From VGBK01 sp964354255 (GTDB lineage Bacteria > Actinomycetota > Acidimicrobiia > Spongiisociales > UBA11373), in NCBI GenBank assembly GCA_964354255.1, contig CAYGYX010000004.1, positions 11,326 through 75,325 on the forward strand: 64,000 bases of DNA. The letters are read 5' to 3'. A program made the translations under genes and the position numbers. A model generated the notes under the pieces. It was given only the letters and a program-made list of their open reading frames with translations, did not search any database and was not told the origin of the DNA. This document shows, one piece after another, positions 14,873 to 23,033 of this stretch; position 1 is the stretch's first letter, and each line of letters starts with the position of its first letter.

Positions 14873-16543
14873 ATGACTCCCCAGCCCCCTGTCGCCGCCC
14901 GGGGTCGCCTGGACTACTTCCGGGAGCAGTTCACGCCCGCCGAGACCGCGGTGCTCGAGCGCTTCTTCACCAACACGACCGAGCCGGTCTTCGCGCTGAT
15001 CAACCTGCCCGAGGTGGTCAAAGGGGCGCTGTTCGCCCGCTACAGCCGCACCACCGGCTCGTTGCGCCGCCTCTTCCTCGACGAGTTCTACGAGGCCCCC
15101 GAAGTCGCCATCGCCGCCGTCGCGGATCGAATGGGCGGGGAGGACCAGGCCGTCCGCATGGCGCGGGCCGAGGCCCTGTACCAGAAGGTGTTCACCGAAT
15201 ACGGAGACGACTCCGTGGCCCAACTGGGCGGGGCGCACCTGGCCTGCGAACAGGCCTCCAACCTGCTCACCAAGGTCCTGGAACGCGGCCGGCTGGCCTC
15301 CTATCTGGAGCAGAGCACCCGTTACCTGCGCTTCGACCGGCCGCTCGGCGGCCGCTACCGCTACCTGATCCCGCCCGAGTTAGCCGGGTCGTCGCTGGCC
15401 GCCGCCTACCGGCAAGTGCTGGACGGCCTCTTCGCCCTGTACTCCCGGCTGGTGAGCGTCCTCGAGGACCACTACCAGGCCCGCTACCCGCAGGCGGAAT
15501 CGGACTCCGACGCGGTGTACCGAGCCAGCATCCGCGCCCGGGCCTACGACGACCTGCGCGGCCTGCTGCCCGCCGCCACCCTCTCCAACCTCGGCATCTA
15601 TGCCAGCGGGCAGGCCTTCGAGGCGCTCCTCCTGCGGATGCGTGCCCACCCCCTGGCCGAGGCTCGCGAGTACGGCGGCCGCATGCTCAGCGAGCTGCGC
15701 CGGGTGATCCCGGCCTTCGTCCGCCGGGTCGATCTGCCCGATCGCGGCGAGGCCTGGAGCCGGTACTTCGCGGAGACGGCGGGTGGCATGGAGGAGATGG
15801 CCGCCCGATTCGCGCCCTCGCCCGAGCCGCGAGCGGAGGTGACGCTGGTCGACTGGGACCCCGACGCCGAGCGCAAGGTGGCCGCCGCCGCCCTGTATCC
15901 GCACACCGACCTGCCCGACGATCAGCTGCTCGACCACGTGCGCCGCCTGCCCGACGACCAGGTGGCAGCCCTCCTCTCGGCGTACGCCGGGCTCCGCGAG
16001 AACCGTCGCCACAAGCCGGGCAGGGGCATGGAGCGGGTGAGCTATCGCTTCGACCTGCTCTGCGACTACGGGATCTTCCGTGATCTGCAGCGCCACCGCA
16101 TCCTCACCATCGACTGGCAGCGTCTGGGCACGGCCCACGGCTTCGTGACCCCGCCGGCCCTCGAGGAGGCCGGGGCCGCCGGCGACTGGCAACAGGCCAT
16201 GGAGCAGACGGCGTCCCTTCACTCCCGGCTGGCCCCGGCCCTGGGGCCCGACGTGGCCCAGTACGCCGTGCCCTTCGCCTACCGCATCCGCTTCTGCGTT
16301 CAGTTGAACGCCCGCGCCGCCTTCCACATGCTGGAGCTCCGCACCCAGCCGGGCGGCCATCCCGGCTACCGCCGGGTCTGTGCCGAGATGCACCGGCTCA
16401 TCGGCGAACAGGCCGGGCACCACCGCCTCGCGGCCGCCATGACCTTCGTCGACCACGGCGAGCACGGACTGGAGCGGTTGGAGTCCGAACGCCGGGCGGC
16501 GGCCCGGCGGGCCGCGACGACCACCCGGGCCGACCGCGGCTAA
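14873..16543 (+). CDS. double-domain ThyX-like (FAD-dependent thymidylate synthase) protein
   Basis: A 556-residue protein, over twice the usual ThyX length, made of two ThyX folds (about 30-270 and 330-530). Half 1 has the ThyX signature as RGRLASYLEQSTRY (138-151), the form RHRxxSxxxxSxRY with its His changed to Gly, plus the later LLPAATLSNLGIYASG region. Half 2 has an intact RHR (407-409, in RDLQRHRILTIDWQRLG) but lacks the Ser/SxRY part. Each half thus keeps a different piece of the active-site motif. It may methylate dUMP using FAD and methylene-folate, or be a related flavoenzyme. No second thymidylate synthase is in the window. The stop overlaps the convergent gene. Confidence 0.8.
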   Translation: MTPQPPVAARGRLDYFREQFTPAETAVLERFFTNTTEPVFALINLPEVVKGALFARYSRTTGSLRRLFLDEFYEAPEVAIAAVADRMGGEDQAVRMARAEALYQKVFTEYGDDSVAQLGGAHLACEQASNLLTKVLERGRLASYLEQSTRYLRFDRPLGGRYRYLIPPELAGSSLAAAYRQVLDGLFALYSRLVSVLEDHYQARYPQAESDSDAVYRASIRARAYDDLRGLLPAATLSNLGIYASGQAFEALLLRMRAHPLAEAREYGGRMLSELRRVIPAFVRRVDLPDRGEAWSRYFAETAGGMEEMAARFAPSPEPRAEVTLVDWDPDAERKVAAAALYPHTDLPDDQLLDHVRRLPDDQVAALLSAYAGLRENRRHKPGRGMERVSYRFDLLCDYGIFRDLQRHRILTIDWQRLGTAHGFVTPPALEEAGAAGDWQQAMEQTASLHSRLAPALGPDVAQYAVPFAYRIRFCVQLNARAAFHMLELRTQPGGHPGYRRVCAEMHRLIGEQAGHHRLAAAMTFVDHGEHGLERLESERRAAARRAATTTRADRG

Positions 16544-16752
16544 GGCCGCAGCGGAATGCGCAGTACCAGGTGGTCGCCGTCCACCGACCACGCTGCCGAC
16601 GCCACCAGGGAATAGTCGGTGTGGTCCTGCTCCGCCGCCTCGACGTAGAGCCTGCGGGCCGGGCCTTCCAGCGGCGGGATGCCTCTCTCCCGGACCGCGG
16701 CGGCGCGCTGGCGGAAGCGCTCGAGGAAAGCGTCGACATCGAAATCGGCCAT
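16540..16752 (-). CDS. small conserved-looking protein
   Basis: A 70-residue protein (MADFDVDAFLERFRQRAAAV...) with a charged N-terminal helix containing RGIPPLEGPARRLYVEAAEQD and a C-terminal beta-rich stretch (WSVDGDHLVLRIPLRP). The ATG is preceded by GGAGG with a 4-base gap, and a TAGCCT box lies at 16779-16784. Its stop codon shares the bases CTAA with the stop of the convergent thyX-like gene. No family recognised; coding potential is supported by the ribosome-binding site and clean frame. Confidence 0.6.
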   Translation of the reverse strand: MADFDVDAFLERFRQRAAAVRERGIPPLEGPARRLYVEAAEQDHTDYSLVASAAWSVDGDHLVLRIPLRP

Positions 16753-16820
16753 GGGTCCTCCGTCCCGGTGGTGGGTCAAGGCTAGGTGGCTCCGGAGTGC
16801 CGCGTCGCTCCGCCGGGCCC

Positions 16821-17144
16821 TCAAGGCTGGCAGGCCCAGAAGAACCACGGGCCCAGGCCCGAGGCCACCGACTCCCCCACCAAACAGGCGGCAGCGGCGC
16901 TGTTCGCCTCCGCGTCATCCGGGGTGGCGCCCGGGAACCCGGCCGCGGACGCCCGTTCCGGCCAGTACCGGAGCAGGTGCTGGAACAGGCCGGCCGTTCC
17001 GCTGAGCGGGTTGACGATGGCGGGATCGCCGAGGCTCTCACCGGCCAACACCGCCAGGGCCTGGTCCACCAGCTCAGCCGAAAAGTGGTGGGCCACCAGG
17101 GGCCGCCAACGCTCCACCATCGGAGCGAAGTGCCCGCTCTCCAC
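16821..17144 (-). CDS. lysozyme-like (SLT-type) domain protein, possibly truncated
   Basis: About 107 residues resembling the lysozyme-like domain of actinobacterial peptidoglycan hydrolases. WRPLVAHHF is followed by LAGESLGDPAIVNPLSGTAGLFQ, where the Glu is the likely catalytic acid, and it ends in GPWFFWACQP, the typical C terminus. Secreted members carry a signal peptide; none is present here and no good ribosome-binding site precedes the GTG (17144) or ATG (17120) candidates. It lies just after a hairpin that probably ends dnaE transcription. Either the true start was lost and this is a remnant, or the product acts inside the cell. The start is uncertain. Confidence 0.5.
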   Translation of the reverse strand: MESGHFAPMVERWRPLVAHHFSAELVDQALAVLAGESLGDPAIVNPLSGTAGLFQHLLRYWPERASAAGFPGATPDDAEANSAAAACLVGESVASGLGPWFFWACQP

Positions 17145-17159
17145 CCCGGGCAGGGTGGT

Positions 17160-17189
17160 GGCCGAAGGGGCCGGGCCCGGCCCTCGGCC
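17160..17189 (-). terminator. hairpin after dnaE
   Basis: A near-perfect inverted repeat, GGCCGAGGGCCGGG against CCCGGCCCTTCGGCC, beginning 2 bases after the dnaE stop. It is very GC-rich with no U-run. Probable intrinsic terminator. Confidence 0.5.
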
Positions 17190-17191
17190 GG

Positions 17192-20100
17192 TCAGCGCAT
17201 GATGGCCGTCGGCCCGAGTAGCTCCCGCAGCTCGGCGTAGAGGGCGGTCCGCGGCTCCACCCGGTGCTCGTCGCCCAGGCGCACCACGGTCTCCTGCTCC
17301 CCGGTCAGGTGCAGGTAGACCGGGGCAACCCCGGGGTGGTTGGCCAGGACGCCGCGCAGTCGTCCGGCCAGATCGCGCGACATCCTGGTCGCCGGCACCT
17401 GCAGGCGCACAGCCGGCCCGCTGGAGAGATCGGGCTCGGCCAGCGACTGGGCCACCAGCTTGACGCCGTCGCCCCGCTGGTCCACCCGTCCGGCTACCAC
17501 CAGCACGGCATCGGGGCGAACCCGGTGGCCGTGCTCGGCGGTGGTGCGCGGGAAACAGACCACTTCCACGCTCCCCTCGAGGTCCTCCAGTTGGAAGATG
17601 AGCATGAGCTCGCCGTTGCGGGTGTAACGCCGGCTCACCCCCGCCACGATCCCCCCGACCGTGACCGCCGCCCCGTCCTTCTCGTCGGCGAGGGCGGCGA
17701 TGGAGGTCGTAGCCGCCGCCCGCAACGCCGCTTCCACCCCGAACAGGGGATGGTCGGAGACGTAGAGGCCGAGCATCTCCTTCTCGAAGGAGAGCAGCGC
17801 GGGCTTGTCCCACTCGGTCGCCGGCACGGCCACCGATTCCGCCTGCAGGAACGGCTCTTCCGCACCGAACAACGAGTACTGGCCCATGTCCTCGGCCCGG
17901 CGCCGCGCCACCGCCGCATCGATCACCTGCTCGTGCACCGTCAACAGGCCCTTGCGGGGAGCGCCGGTGGCGTCGAAACCCCCCGCTTTGATCAGCGACT
18001 CCACGGTGCGCTTGTTGAGAACCATGGTGTCGACCCGCCGGGCGAAGTCGGTGAAGTCGGCAAAGGGCCCGTGGCGCTGCCGCTCGCGGGCGATGAGCTC
18101 GACCACCCCTTCCCCTACGTTGCGCACCGCCGACAAGCCGAAGAGCACGACCCCATTGCGGGCGGCGAAATCCGACTCGGAGCGATTCACGTCGGGGACG
18201 AGCACCCGCACGCCCATCGTCCGGCACTCGTTGAGGTAAACGGCGGTGCGTTCCTTGTCACGCTTGGCGGAGGTGAGCAGGGCGGCCATGTACTCGGCCG
18301 GGTGGTGCGCCTTGAGCCAGGCCGTCTGGTAGGCGATCAGGGCGTAGCCGGCCGCGTGCGACTTGTTGAACCCGTACCCGGCAAAATGGGAGATATCGGC
18401 GAACAGTCGGCTGGCCAGGGCCGGGGGGTGGCCCTTGGAGGCACAGCCCTGCACGAACTGCTCCTCCTGGCGGGCCATGACCACCGGGATCTTCTTGCCC
18501 ATGGCCTTGCGCAGCGTGTCGGCCTCAACCATGGAGTACCCGGCCATGATCTCGGCCGCCTGCATGACCTGCTCCTGGTACACCATGATCCCGTAGGTCT
18601 CGGCCAGGACGCCGGACAGGTCAGGATGCGGGTACTCCACCGGCGCCCGCCCGTTCTTGCGGTCGGCGTACAGGTTGTGGGTGCCGGCCCCCAGCGGCCC
18701 GGGACGGTAGAGGGAGACCAGGGCGATGATGTCCTCGAAGCGGTCGGGACGAAGGCTGCGCATCAGCGCCCGCATCCCGCTCCCCTCCAGCTGGAAGACG
18801 CCCATGGAGTCGCCCCGGGAGAGCATGGCGTAGACCTCGGGGTCGTCCAGGGGCACCCGGTCGATGTCGGGGCGCTCCCCGGTGTTCTCGGCGATCAGCT
18901 CCAGCGCTCGCTCGATGGTGGACAGGTTGCGCAGCCCCAGGAAGTCCATCTTGAGCAGACCCAGCTCCTCGATGGCGTGCATCTCGTACTGGGTGACGAC
19001 CTCGGCCCCCTCGCCCTTCTGCTGGACGGGGACGATCTCGGTGAGGGGCTGCGGGGAGATGACCACCGCCGCGGCGTGGATGGAATCCTGGCGGCGCAAG
19101 CCCTCGAGGCCGCGGGCCGTGTCGATGACCCGCCGCGCATCGGGATCGCCGGCGTGCATGTCCCGCAGCCCGGCGGCGTTGGCGTAGAAGTCCCGCACAA
19201 TCTGCTCGGCCCCCTCCGCCGGGGCCTCCAGGGCCTGGACCAGGGTGGCCTCCCGGCCCAGGATGGCCGGCGGCATCGCCTTGGCCACCCGGTCCCCGAC
19301 CGCGTAGGGCAGCCCGAGCACCCGGGCGGAATCGCGCAGGGCCTGGCGGCCCTTGATGGTGGAGAAGGTGACGATCTGGGCGACGTGGTCCGAGCCGTAG
19401 CGCTCGGACACGTAGCGGATCATCTCCCCCCGGTACCGCTCGTCGAAGTCCATGTCGATGTCGGGCAACTGTCGGCGGCCGGGGTTGAGGAAGCGCTCGA
19501 AGATCAGGCCGTAGCGGAGGGGATCCAGGTCGGTGATACGCAGCGCATAGGACACGATGGAGCCGGCGGCGCTCCCCCGGCCGGGACCGGTGCGAATGCC
19601 CTGCTCCCGCGCGTAGCGCATGAGGTCCCAGACGATCAGGAAGTAGGCGGGGAAGCCCATCTCCTCGATGACCCGCAGCTCGTACTCGAGCCTCTCCCGC
19701 ACCTCCGGCGGCAGGATCTCGCCGTAGCGCTCCCGGGCCCCCGCCTCGGCCAACCGCCGCAGGTAGGAGGTCTCGCTGTAGCCCGAGGGCACCGGGAAGT
19801 GCGGCAGCAGGATGCGCCCGAACTCCATCTTCTGCTCGGCCCGCTCGGCGATGGCCAATGTGTTGTCGCAGGCGCCGGGGAACTCGTCGTCGGGGAAGAG
19901 CGCCCGCATCTCCCGGGCCGACTTCACCCAGTAGCCCTCGCCGTGGAAGCGGAACCGCTTCTGGTCGGCCATCTGCGCGCCGGTCTGGATGCAGAGGAGC
20001 ACGTCGTGGTTCTCCGCCTCCTCCCGTCGCGTGTAGTGGCAGTCGTTGGTAGCCAGCAACGGCGCCCCGACCTCCCGGGCGATGGCCAGCAGATCGGGCA

Positions 20101-20701
20101 GCACCCGCTGCTGGGCCGGCACCCCGTGATCCATGACCTCGACGAAGTAGTTGTCCTTCCCGAAGATGTCCTGGTACATCCCGGCCGCGGCCACCGCCGC
20201 CCGGAAGTCGCGGGCCACCCCGACGTTGCCCTCCTCGTCGTAGGCATCGGGGGCGAGCAGCTGGGGCACGTGGCCCCCGAGGCAGCCGGTCGTGCCGATG
20301 AGCCCGGCGGCGTGCTCGGCGAGCAGCTCCCTATCCAGGCGGGGCTTGTAGTAGAAGCCCTCCAGGAAGGCCCGGCTGGCCAGCTTGACCAGGTTGTGAT
20401 ACCCGGTGTCGTTCACCGCCAGCAGGGTGATGTGGTAGCGCAGATCCTCGCGGCGCGAGGGGCGATCGAAGCGGGAACCGGGGGTCAGGTAGCCCTCTAT
20501 GCCGATGATCGGCTTGATCCCGGCCGCGGTCGCCGCCTTGTAGAAGTCCACGGCCCCGTAGAGCACCCCGTGGTCGGTGATGGCGGCCGCCGGCTGGCCG
20601 TCGGCGGCCACCGCCGCCACTACCTCCTCGACACGGCCGGCCCCGTCGAGCATCGAGTACTCGGTGTGGAGATGCAGGTGAACGAAGCCCGGCTGGTGCA
20701 C
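17192..20701 (-). CDS. dnaE: DNA polymerase III alpha subunit
   Basis: The 1169-residue replicative polymerase catalytic subunit. The N-terminal PHP domain begins VHLHLHTEYSMLDG with its metal-binding histidines present. The polymerase catalytic acidic motif PDIDMDFDE is at about 413-421, and the finger/thumb region includes GPGRGSAAGSIVSYAL and GYGFNKSHAAGYALIAYQTAWLKAHHP. A C-terminal OB-fold (VTVGGIVAGVSRRYTRNGELM) is followed by the tau-binding tail. Length and order fit DnaE1, the main replicase, not the error-prone DnaE2. The start is GTG (VHQPGFVHLHLH). Nearby lspA-rluD agrees with the order seen in other actinobacteria. Confidence 0.96.
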   Translation of the reverse strand: MHQPGFVHLHLHTEYSMLDGAGRVEEVVAAVAADGQPAAAITDHGVLYGAVDFYKAATAAGIKPIIGIEGYLTPGSRFDRPSRREDLRYHITLLAVNDTGYHNLVKLASRAFLEGFYYKPRLDRELLAEHAAGLIGTTGCLGGHVPQLLAPDAYDEEGNVGVARDFRAAVAAAGMYQDIFGKDNYFVEVMDHGVPAQQRVLPDLLAIAREVGAPLLATNDCHYTRREEAENHDVLLCIQTGAQMADQKRFRFHGEGYWVKSAREMRALFPDDEFPGACDNTLAIAERAEQKMEFGRILLPHFPVPSGYSETSYLRRLAEAGARERYGEILPPEVRERLEYELRVIEEMGFPAYFLIVWDLMRYAREQGIRTGPGRGSAAGSIVSYALRITDLDPLRYGLIFERFLNPGRRQLPDIDMDFDERYRGEMIRYVSERYGSDHVAQIVTFSTIKGRQALRDSARVLGLPYAVGDRVAKAMPPAILGREATLVQALEAPAEGAEQIVRDFYANAAGLRDMHAGDPDARRVIDTARGLEGLRRQDSIHAAAVVISPQPLTEIVPVQQKGEGAEVVTQYEMHAIEELGLLKMDFLGLRNLSTIERALELIAENTGERPDIDRVPLDDPEVYAMLSRGDSMGVFQLEGSGMRALMRSLRPDRFEDIIALVSLYRPGPLGAGTHNLYADRKNGRAPVEYPHPDLSGVLAETYGIMVYQEQVMQAAEIMAGYSMVEADTLRKAMGKKIPVVMARQEEQFVQGCASKGHPPALASRLFADISHFAGYGFNKSHAAGYALIAYQTAWLKAHHPAEYMAALLTSAKRDKERTAVYLNECRTMGVRVLVPDVNRSESDFAARNGVVLFGLSAVRNVGEGVVELIARERQRHGPFADFTDFARRVDTMVLNKRTVESLIKAGGFDATGAPRKGLLTVHEQVIDAAVARRRAEDMGQYSLFGAEEPFLQAESVAVPATEWDKPALLSFEKEMLGLYVSDHPLFGVEAALRAAATTSIAALADEKDGAAVTVGGIVAGVSRRYTRNGELMLIFQLEDLEGSVEVVCFPRTTAEHGHRVRPDAVLVVAGRVDQRGDGVKLVAQSLAEPDLSSGPAVRLQVPATRMSRDLAGRLRGVLANHPGVAPVYLHLTGEQETVVRLGDEHRVEPRTALYAELRELLGPTAIMR

Positions 20702-20794
20702 TCGGGTCCCCGAACTACAGAGGTGTAAGAGCCCGGCCGCACCTTACCACCGGCACCGGAGCCCCGTCCCACCCGGGGCTGCCCCGGGTTCCCC

Positions 20795-20800
20795 TAAAAT
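20795..20800 (+). promoter_or_regulatory. -10 box of the DUF2090-pfk operon
   Basis: TAAAAT, unusually AT-rich for this genome, 38 bases before the ATG at 20839. Confidence 0.45.
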
Positions 20801-20838
20801 CCCTCGCCGTAGGCGACCACCTGACCCTGGGGGACCCC

Positions 20839-21753
20839 ATGAATCTCGGTTACGACGGGAAGCTGTTCATCCTGGCCTTCGACCATCGGGGCAGCTTCCG
20901 CAAGAAGATGTTCGGCATCAGCGGGCGGGAGGCCACCGCCGAGGAGCAAGCCCGCCTCAACGACGCCAAGCTCCTGGTATGGGAAGGCTTCCGGGCGGCT
21001 CTCGCGGCCGGGGTCCCCACCGCCGCCGCCGGCGTGCTGGTCGACGAGGAGATGGGGGCCGAGGTGGCCCGGTTCGCCACCGCCGCCGGGGTGCTCCTGG
21101 CCATGCCGGTAGAGAGGTCCGGCGAGGATGTCTTCGACTTCGAGTTCGGCGACGACTTCGGGGCCCACATCGAGTCCTTCAACCCCGACTTCGCCAAGGT
21201 CCTCGTGCGCTGGAACCCCGACGACGACCCCGCCATCAAGCAGGAGCAGGGCGAGCGGCTGCGCCGCCTCGGCGACTGGCTGCACACCCGGGGCCGCAAG
21301 TACCTCTTCGAGCTGCTGGTGCCCGCCAGCCAGCGTCAGCTGGCCCTGGTGGGTGGGAACGGGGCCGACTACGACGCCCATCTCCGCCCCGGCCTCATGC
21401 TGGAGGTCATCTACGAGATCCAGGAGGCGGGGATCGAGCCCGACGTCTGGAAGATCGAGGGCATTGACGCTCGCGAGGACTGCGAGCTGATCTCCCGCCT
21501 CGTCCGCCGCGACGGGCGCGACGGCGTCAAGGCGGTGGTGCTGGGACGGGGCGCCGACGAGGCCAAGGTCGAGCACTGGGTGCGCACAGGGGCGGCCGTG
21601 CCCGGCTACGTCGGGTTTGCGATCGGCCGCACCATCTGGTGGGACGGAGTGCAGGGCTGGAAGGACGGCACTCTGAATCGGCCGCAGGCGGTGGAGGCCA
21701 TCGCCGCCGCCTACCGGCACTTCGTGGACGTCTACCAACAGGCGGCGCGCTAG
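20839..21753 (+). CDS. DUF2090-type aldolase-like protein (IolC C-terminal domain family)
   Basis: A 304-residue TIM-barrel-like protein. It opens LFILAFDHRGSFRKKMFG, the hallmark of the DUF2090 domain found fused to IolC, where it is the 2-deoxy-5-keto-gluconate-6-phosphate aldolase. Lys205 in PDVWKIEGID is a plausible Schiff-base lysine. Here the domain is free-standing and followed after 27 bases by a phosphofructokinase gene, with a second PFK after that and no inositol genes. A role in cleaving a sugar phosphate made by these kinases, perhaps fructose-1,6-bisphosphate, is an inference from position only. The ATG has GGGGGA a few bases upstream. Confidence 0.75.
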   Translation: MNLGYDGKLFILAFDHRGSFRKKMFGISGREATAEEQARLNDAKLLVWEGFRAALAAGVPTAAAGVLVDEEMGAEVARFATAAGVLLAMPVERSGEDVFDFEFGDDFGAHIESFNPDFAKVLVRWNPDDDPAIKQEQGERLRRLGDWLHTRGRKYLFELLVPASQRQLALVGGNGADYDAHLRPGLMLEVIYEIQEAGIEPDVWKIEGIDAREDCELISRLVRRDGRDGVKAVVLGRGADEAKVEHWVRTGAAVPGYVGFAIGRTIWWDGVQGWKDGTLNRPQAVEAIAAAYRHFVDVYQQAAR

Positions 21754-21780
21754 CGCCCGCCCGGCGTTGAGGAGGCGGCA

Positions 21781-22929
21781 GTGAAGATCGGGATCCTGAC
21801 CGGCGGAGGCGACGTCCCCGGCCTCAACCCCTGCATCAAGGCGGTCGTCCTTCGGGCGGCGGAGCAGGGTCATCAGGTGGTCGGCATCCGCCACGGGTGG
21901 GGCGGGCTGCTCGACGCCAATCCGGACGACCCCCAGGCGATGGCAGAGAACCTGGTGCCGCTCGACCCGGCGGCGGTACGCACCATCGACCGCAGCGGCG
22001 GCACGGTGCTGCACACCTCCCGCACCAACCCCGGCCGGGTGGGTGCCAAGAGCGTGCCCGCGTTCCTCGCCGCCGAGGCCGTCGGGGAAGCTCCCTTCGA
22101 TTTCACCCCGCACGTGTTGCGGCTGCTGGAATCGCAGGGCATCGAGGTGGTCATCCCCATCGGCGGCGACGACACCCTCTCCTACGCCTTGCGCCTCCAC
22201 GACGAGGGGGTGAAGGTCATCGCCATCCCCAAGACCATGGACAACGACGTCCACGGCACCGACTACTGCATCGGCTTCTCCACGGCGGTGACCCGCGGGG
22301 TGCAGTTCGTCCACAACTTGCGCACCGCCACCGGCTCGCACGAGCGGATCGCCGTGGTCGAGTTGTTCGGTCGCTACAGCGGGGAGACCTGCCTGGTCAC
22401 CAGCTACCTGGCCGGGATCGATCGCGCGGTCATCTCGGAGGTGCCGGTGGACATCCACCGGCTGGCCGCGCTGTTGATGGCCGACAAGGCGGCCAACCCG
22501 AGCAACTACGCCATGCTGGCCATCTCCGAAGGGGCGGTGATCGAAGGCGGTGAGATGTTCCTCAGCGGGGAAGAGGATGCCTACGGCCACCGCAAGCTGG
22601 GCGGGGTGGGAGCGCAGGCCGGCGACATGATCCGGCAGATCACCGGGCAGGGCATCATCCTCCAACAGGTCGCCTACCTGATGCGGTCGGGCAGCCCCGA
22701 CTCGCTGGACCTCATGGTCGCCACCAACTACGCCATCATGGCCGCCGACCTGGCAGTCGAGGGCCGCTCCGGGCGCATGGTGGCGCTGCGCGGCGGCACC
22801 TACACCAACGTGCCCATCTCGGTGACCCGCGAAGGAGTCAAGCGAGTCGACGTCGACGAGCTGTACGACGTCACCGAATACCGACCCAAGGTGCGCCACG
22901 TGGGCGGCAAGCCCATGTTCCTCTACTGA
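21781..22929 (+). CDS. 6-phosphofructokinase, pyrophosphate-type signature
   Basis: A 382-residue PFKA-family kinase phosphorylating fructose-6-phosphate. It has the N-terminal GILTGGGDVPGLN, donor-site motif GGDDT (128-132), catalytic PKTMDND (150-156), and substrate residues in FGRYSGET and ISEG. In this family Asp in GGDD together with Lys in PKTxDND is the established mark of PPi rather than ATP as phosphoryl donor. That would make the reaction reversible and energy-saving. GTG start with GAGGAGG 6 bases upstream, 27 bases after the DUF2090 gene, so probably one operon. A paralogue with an ATP-type motif follows. Confidence 0.88.
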   Translation: MKIGILTGGGDVPGLNPCIKAVVLRAAEQGHQVVGIRHGWGGLLDANPDDPQAMAENLVPLDPAAVRTIDRSGGTVLHTSRTNPGRVGAKSVPAFLAAEAVGEAPFDFTPHVLRLLESQGIEVVIPIGGDDTLSYALRLHDEGVKVIAIPKTMDNDVHGTDYCIGFSTAVTRGVQFVHNLRTATGSHERIAVVELFGRYSGETCLVTSYLAGIDRAVISEVPVDIHRLAALLMADKAANPSNYAMLAISEGAVIEGGEMFLSGEEDAYGHRKLGGVGAQAGDMIRQITGQGIILQQVAYLMRSGSPDSLDLMVATNYAIMAADLAVEGRSGRMVALRGGTYTNVPISVTREGVKRVDVDELYDVTEYRPKVRHVGGKPMFLY

Positions 22930-22990
22930 GAGGGCGCGGCCACGGGCTCGTCGCGGGACCAGCGTGCGGTGCGGGCCCGAGCCGGGGTGT

Positions 22991-22996
22991 GATAAT
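22991..22996 (+). promoter_or_regulatory. -10 box of second pfk gene
   Basis: GATAAT, 37 bases before the ATG at 23034, in the 104-base gap between the two pfk genes. It suggests the second gene can be expressed separately. Confidence 0.45.
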
Positions 22997-23033
22997 CCCC
23001 CAGAACTAGCGAAACCTGCTCTGAGGAGGCGCC

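Noticed and set aside
17264..20728. 1154-residue open frame on the plus strand opposite dnaE
   Set aside because: It is the antisense shadow of dnaE in GC-rich DNA: composition is His/Gly/Gln/Val-rich with no domain, while the minus strand encodes a complete replicase.
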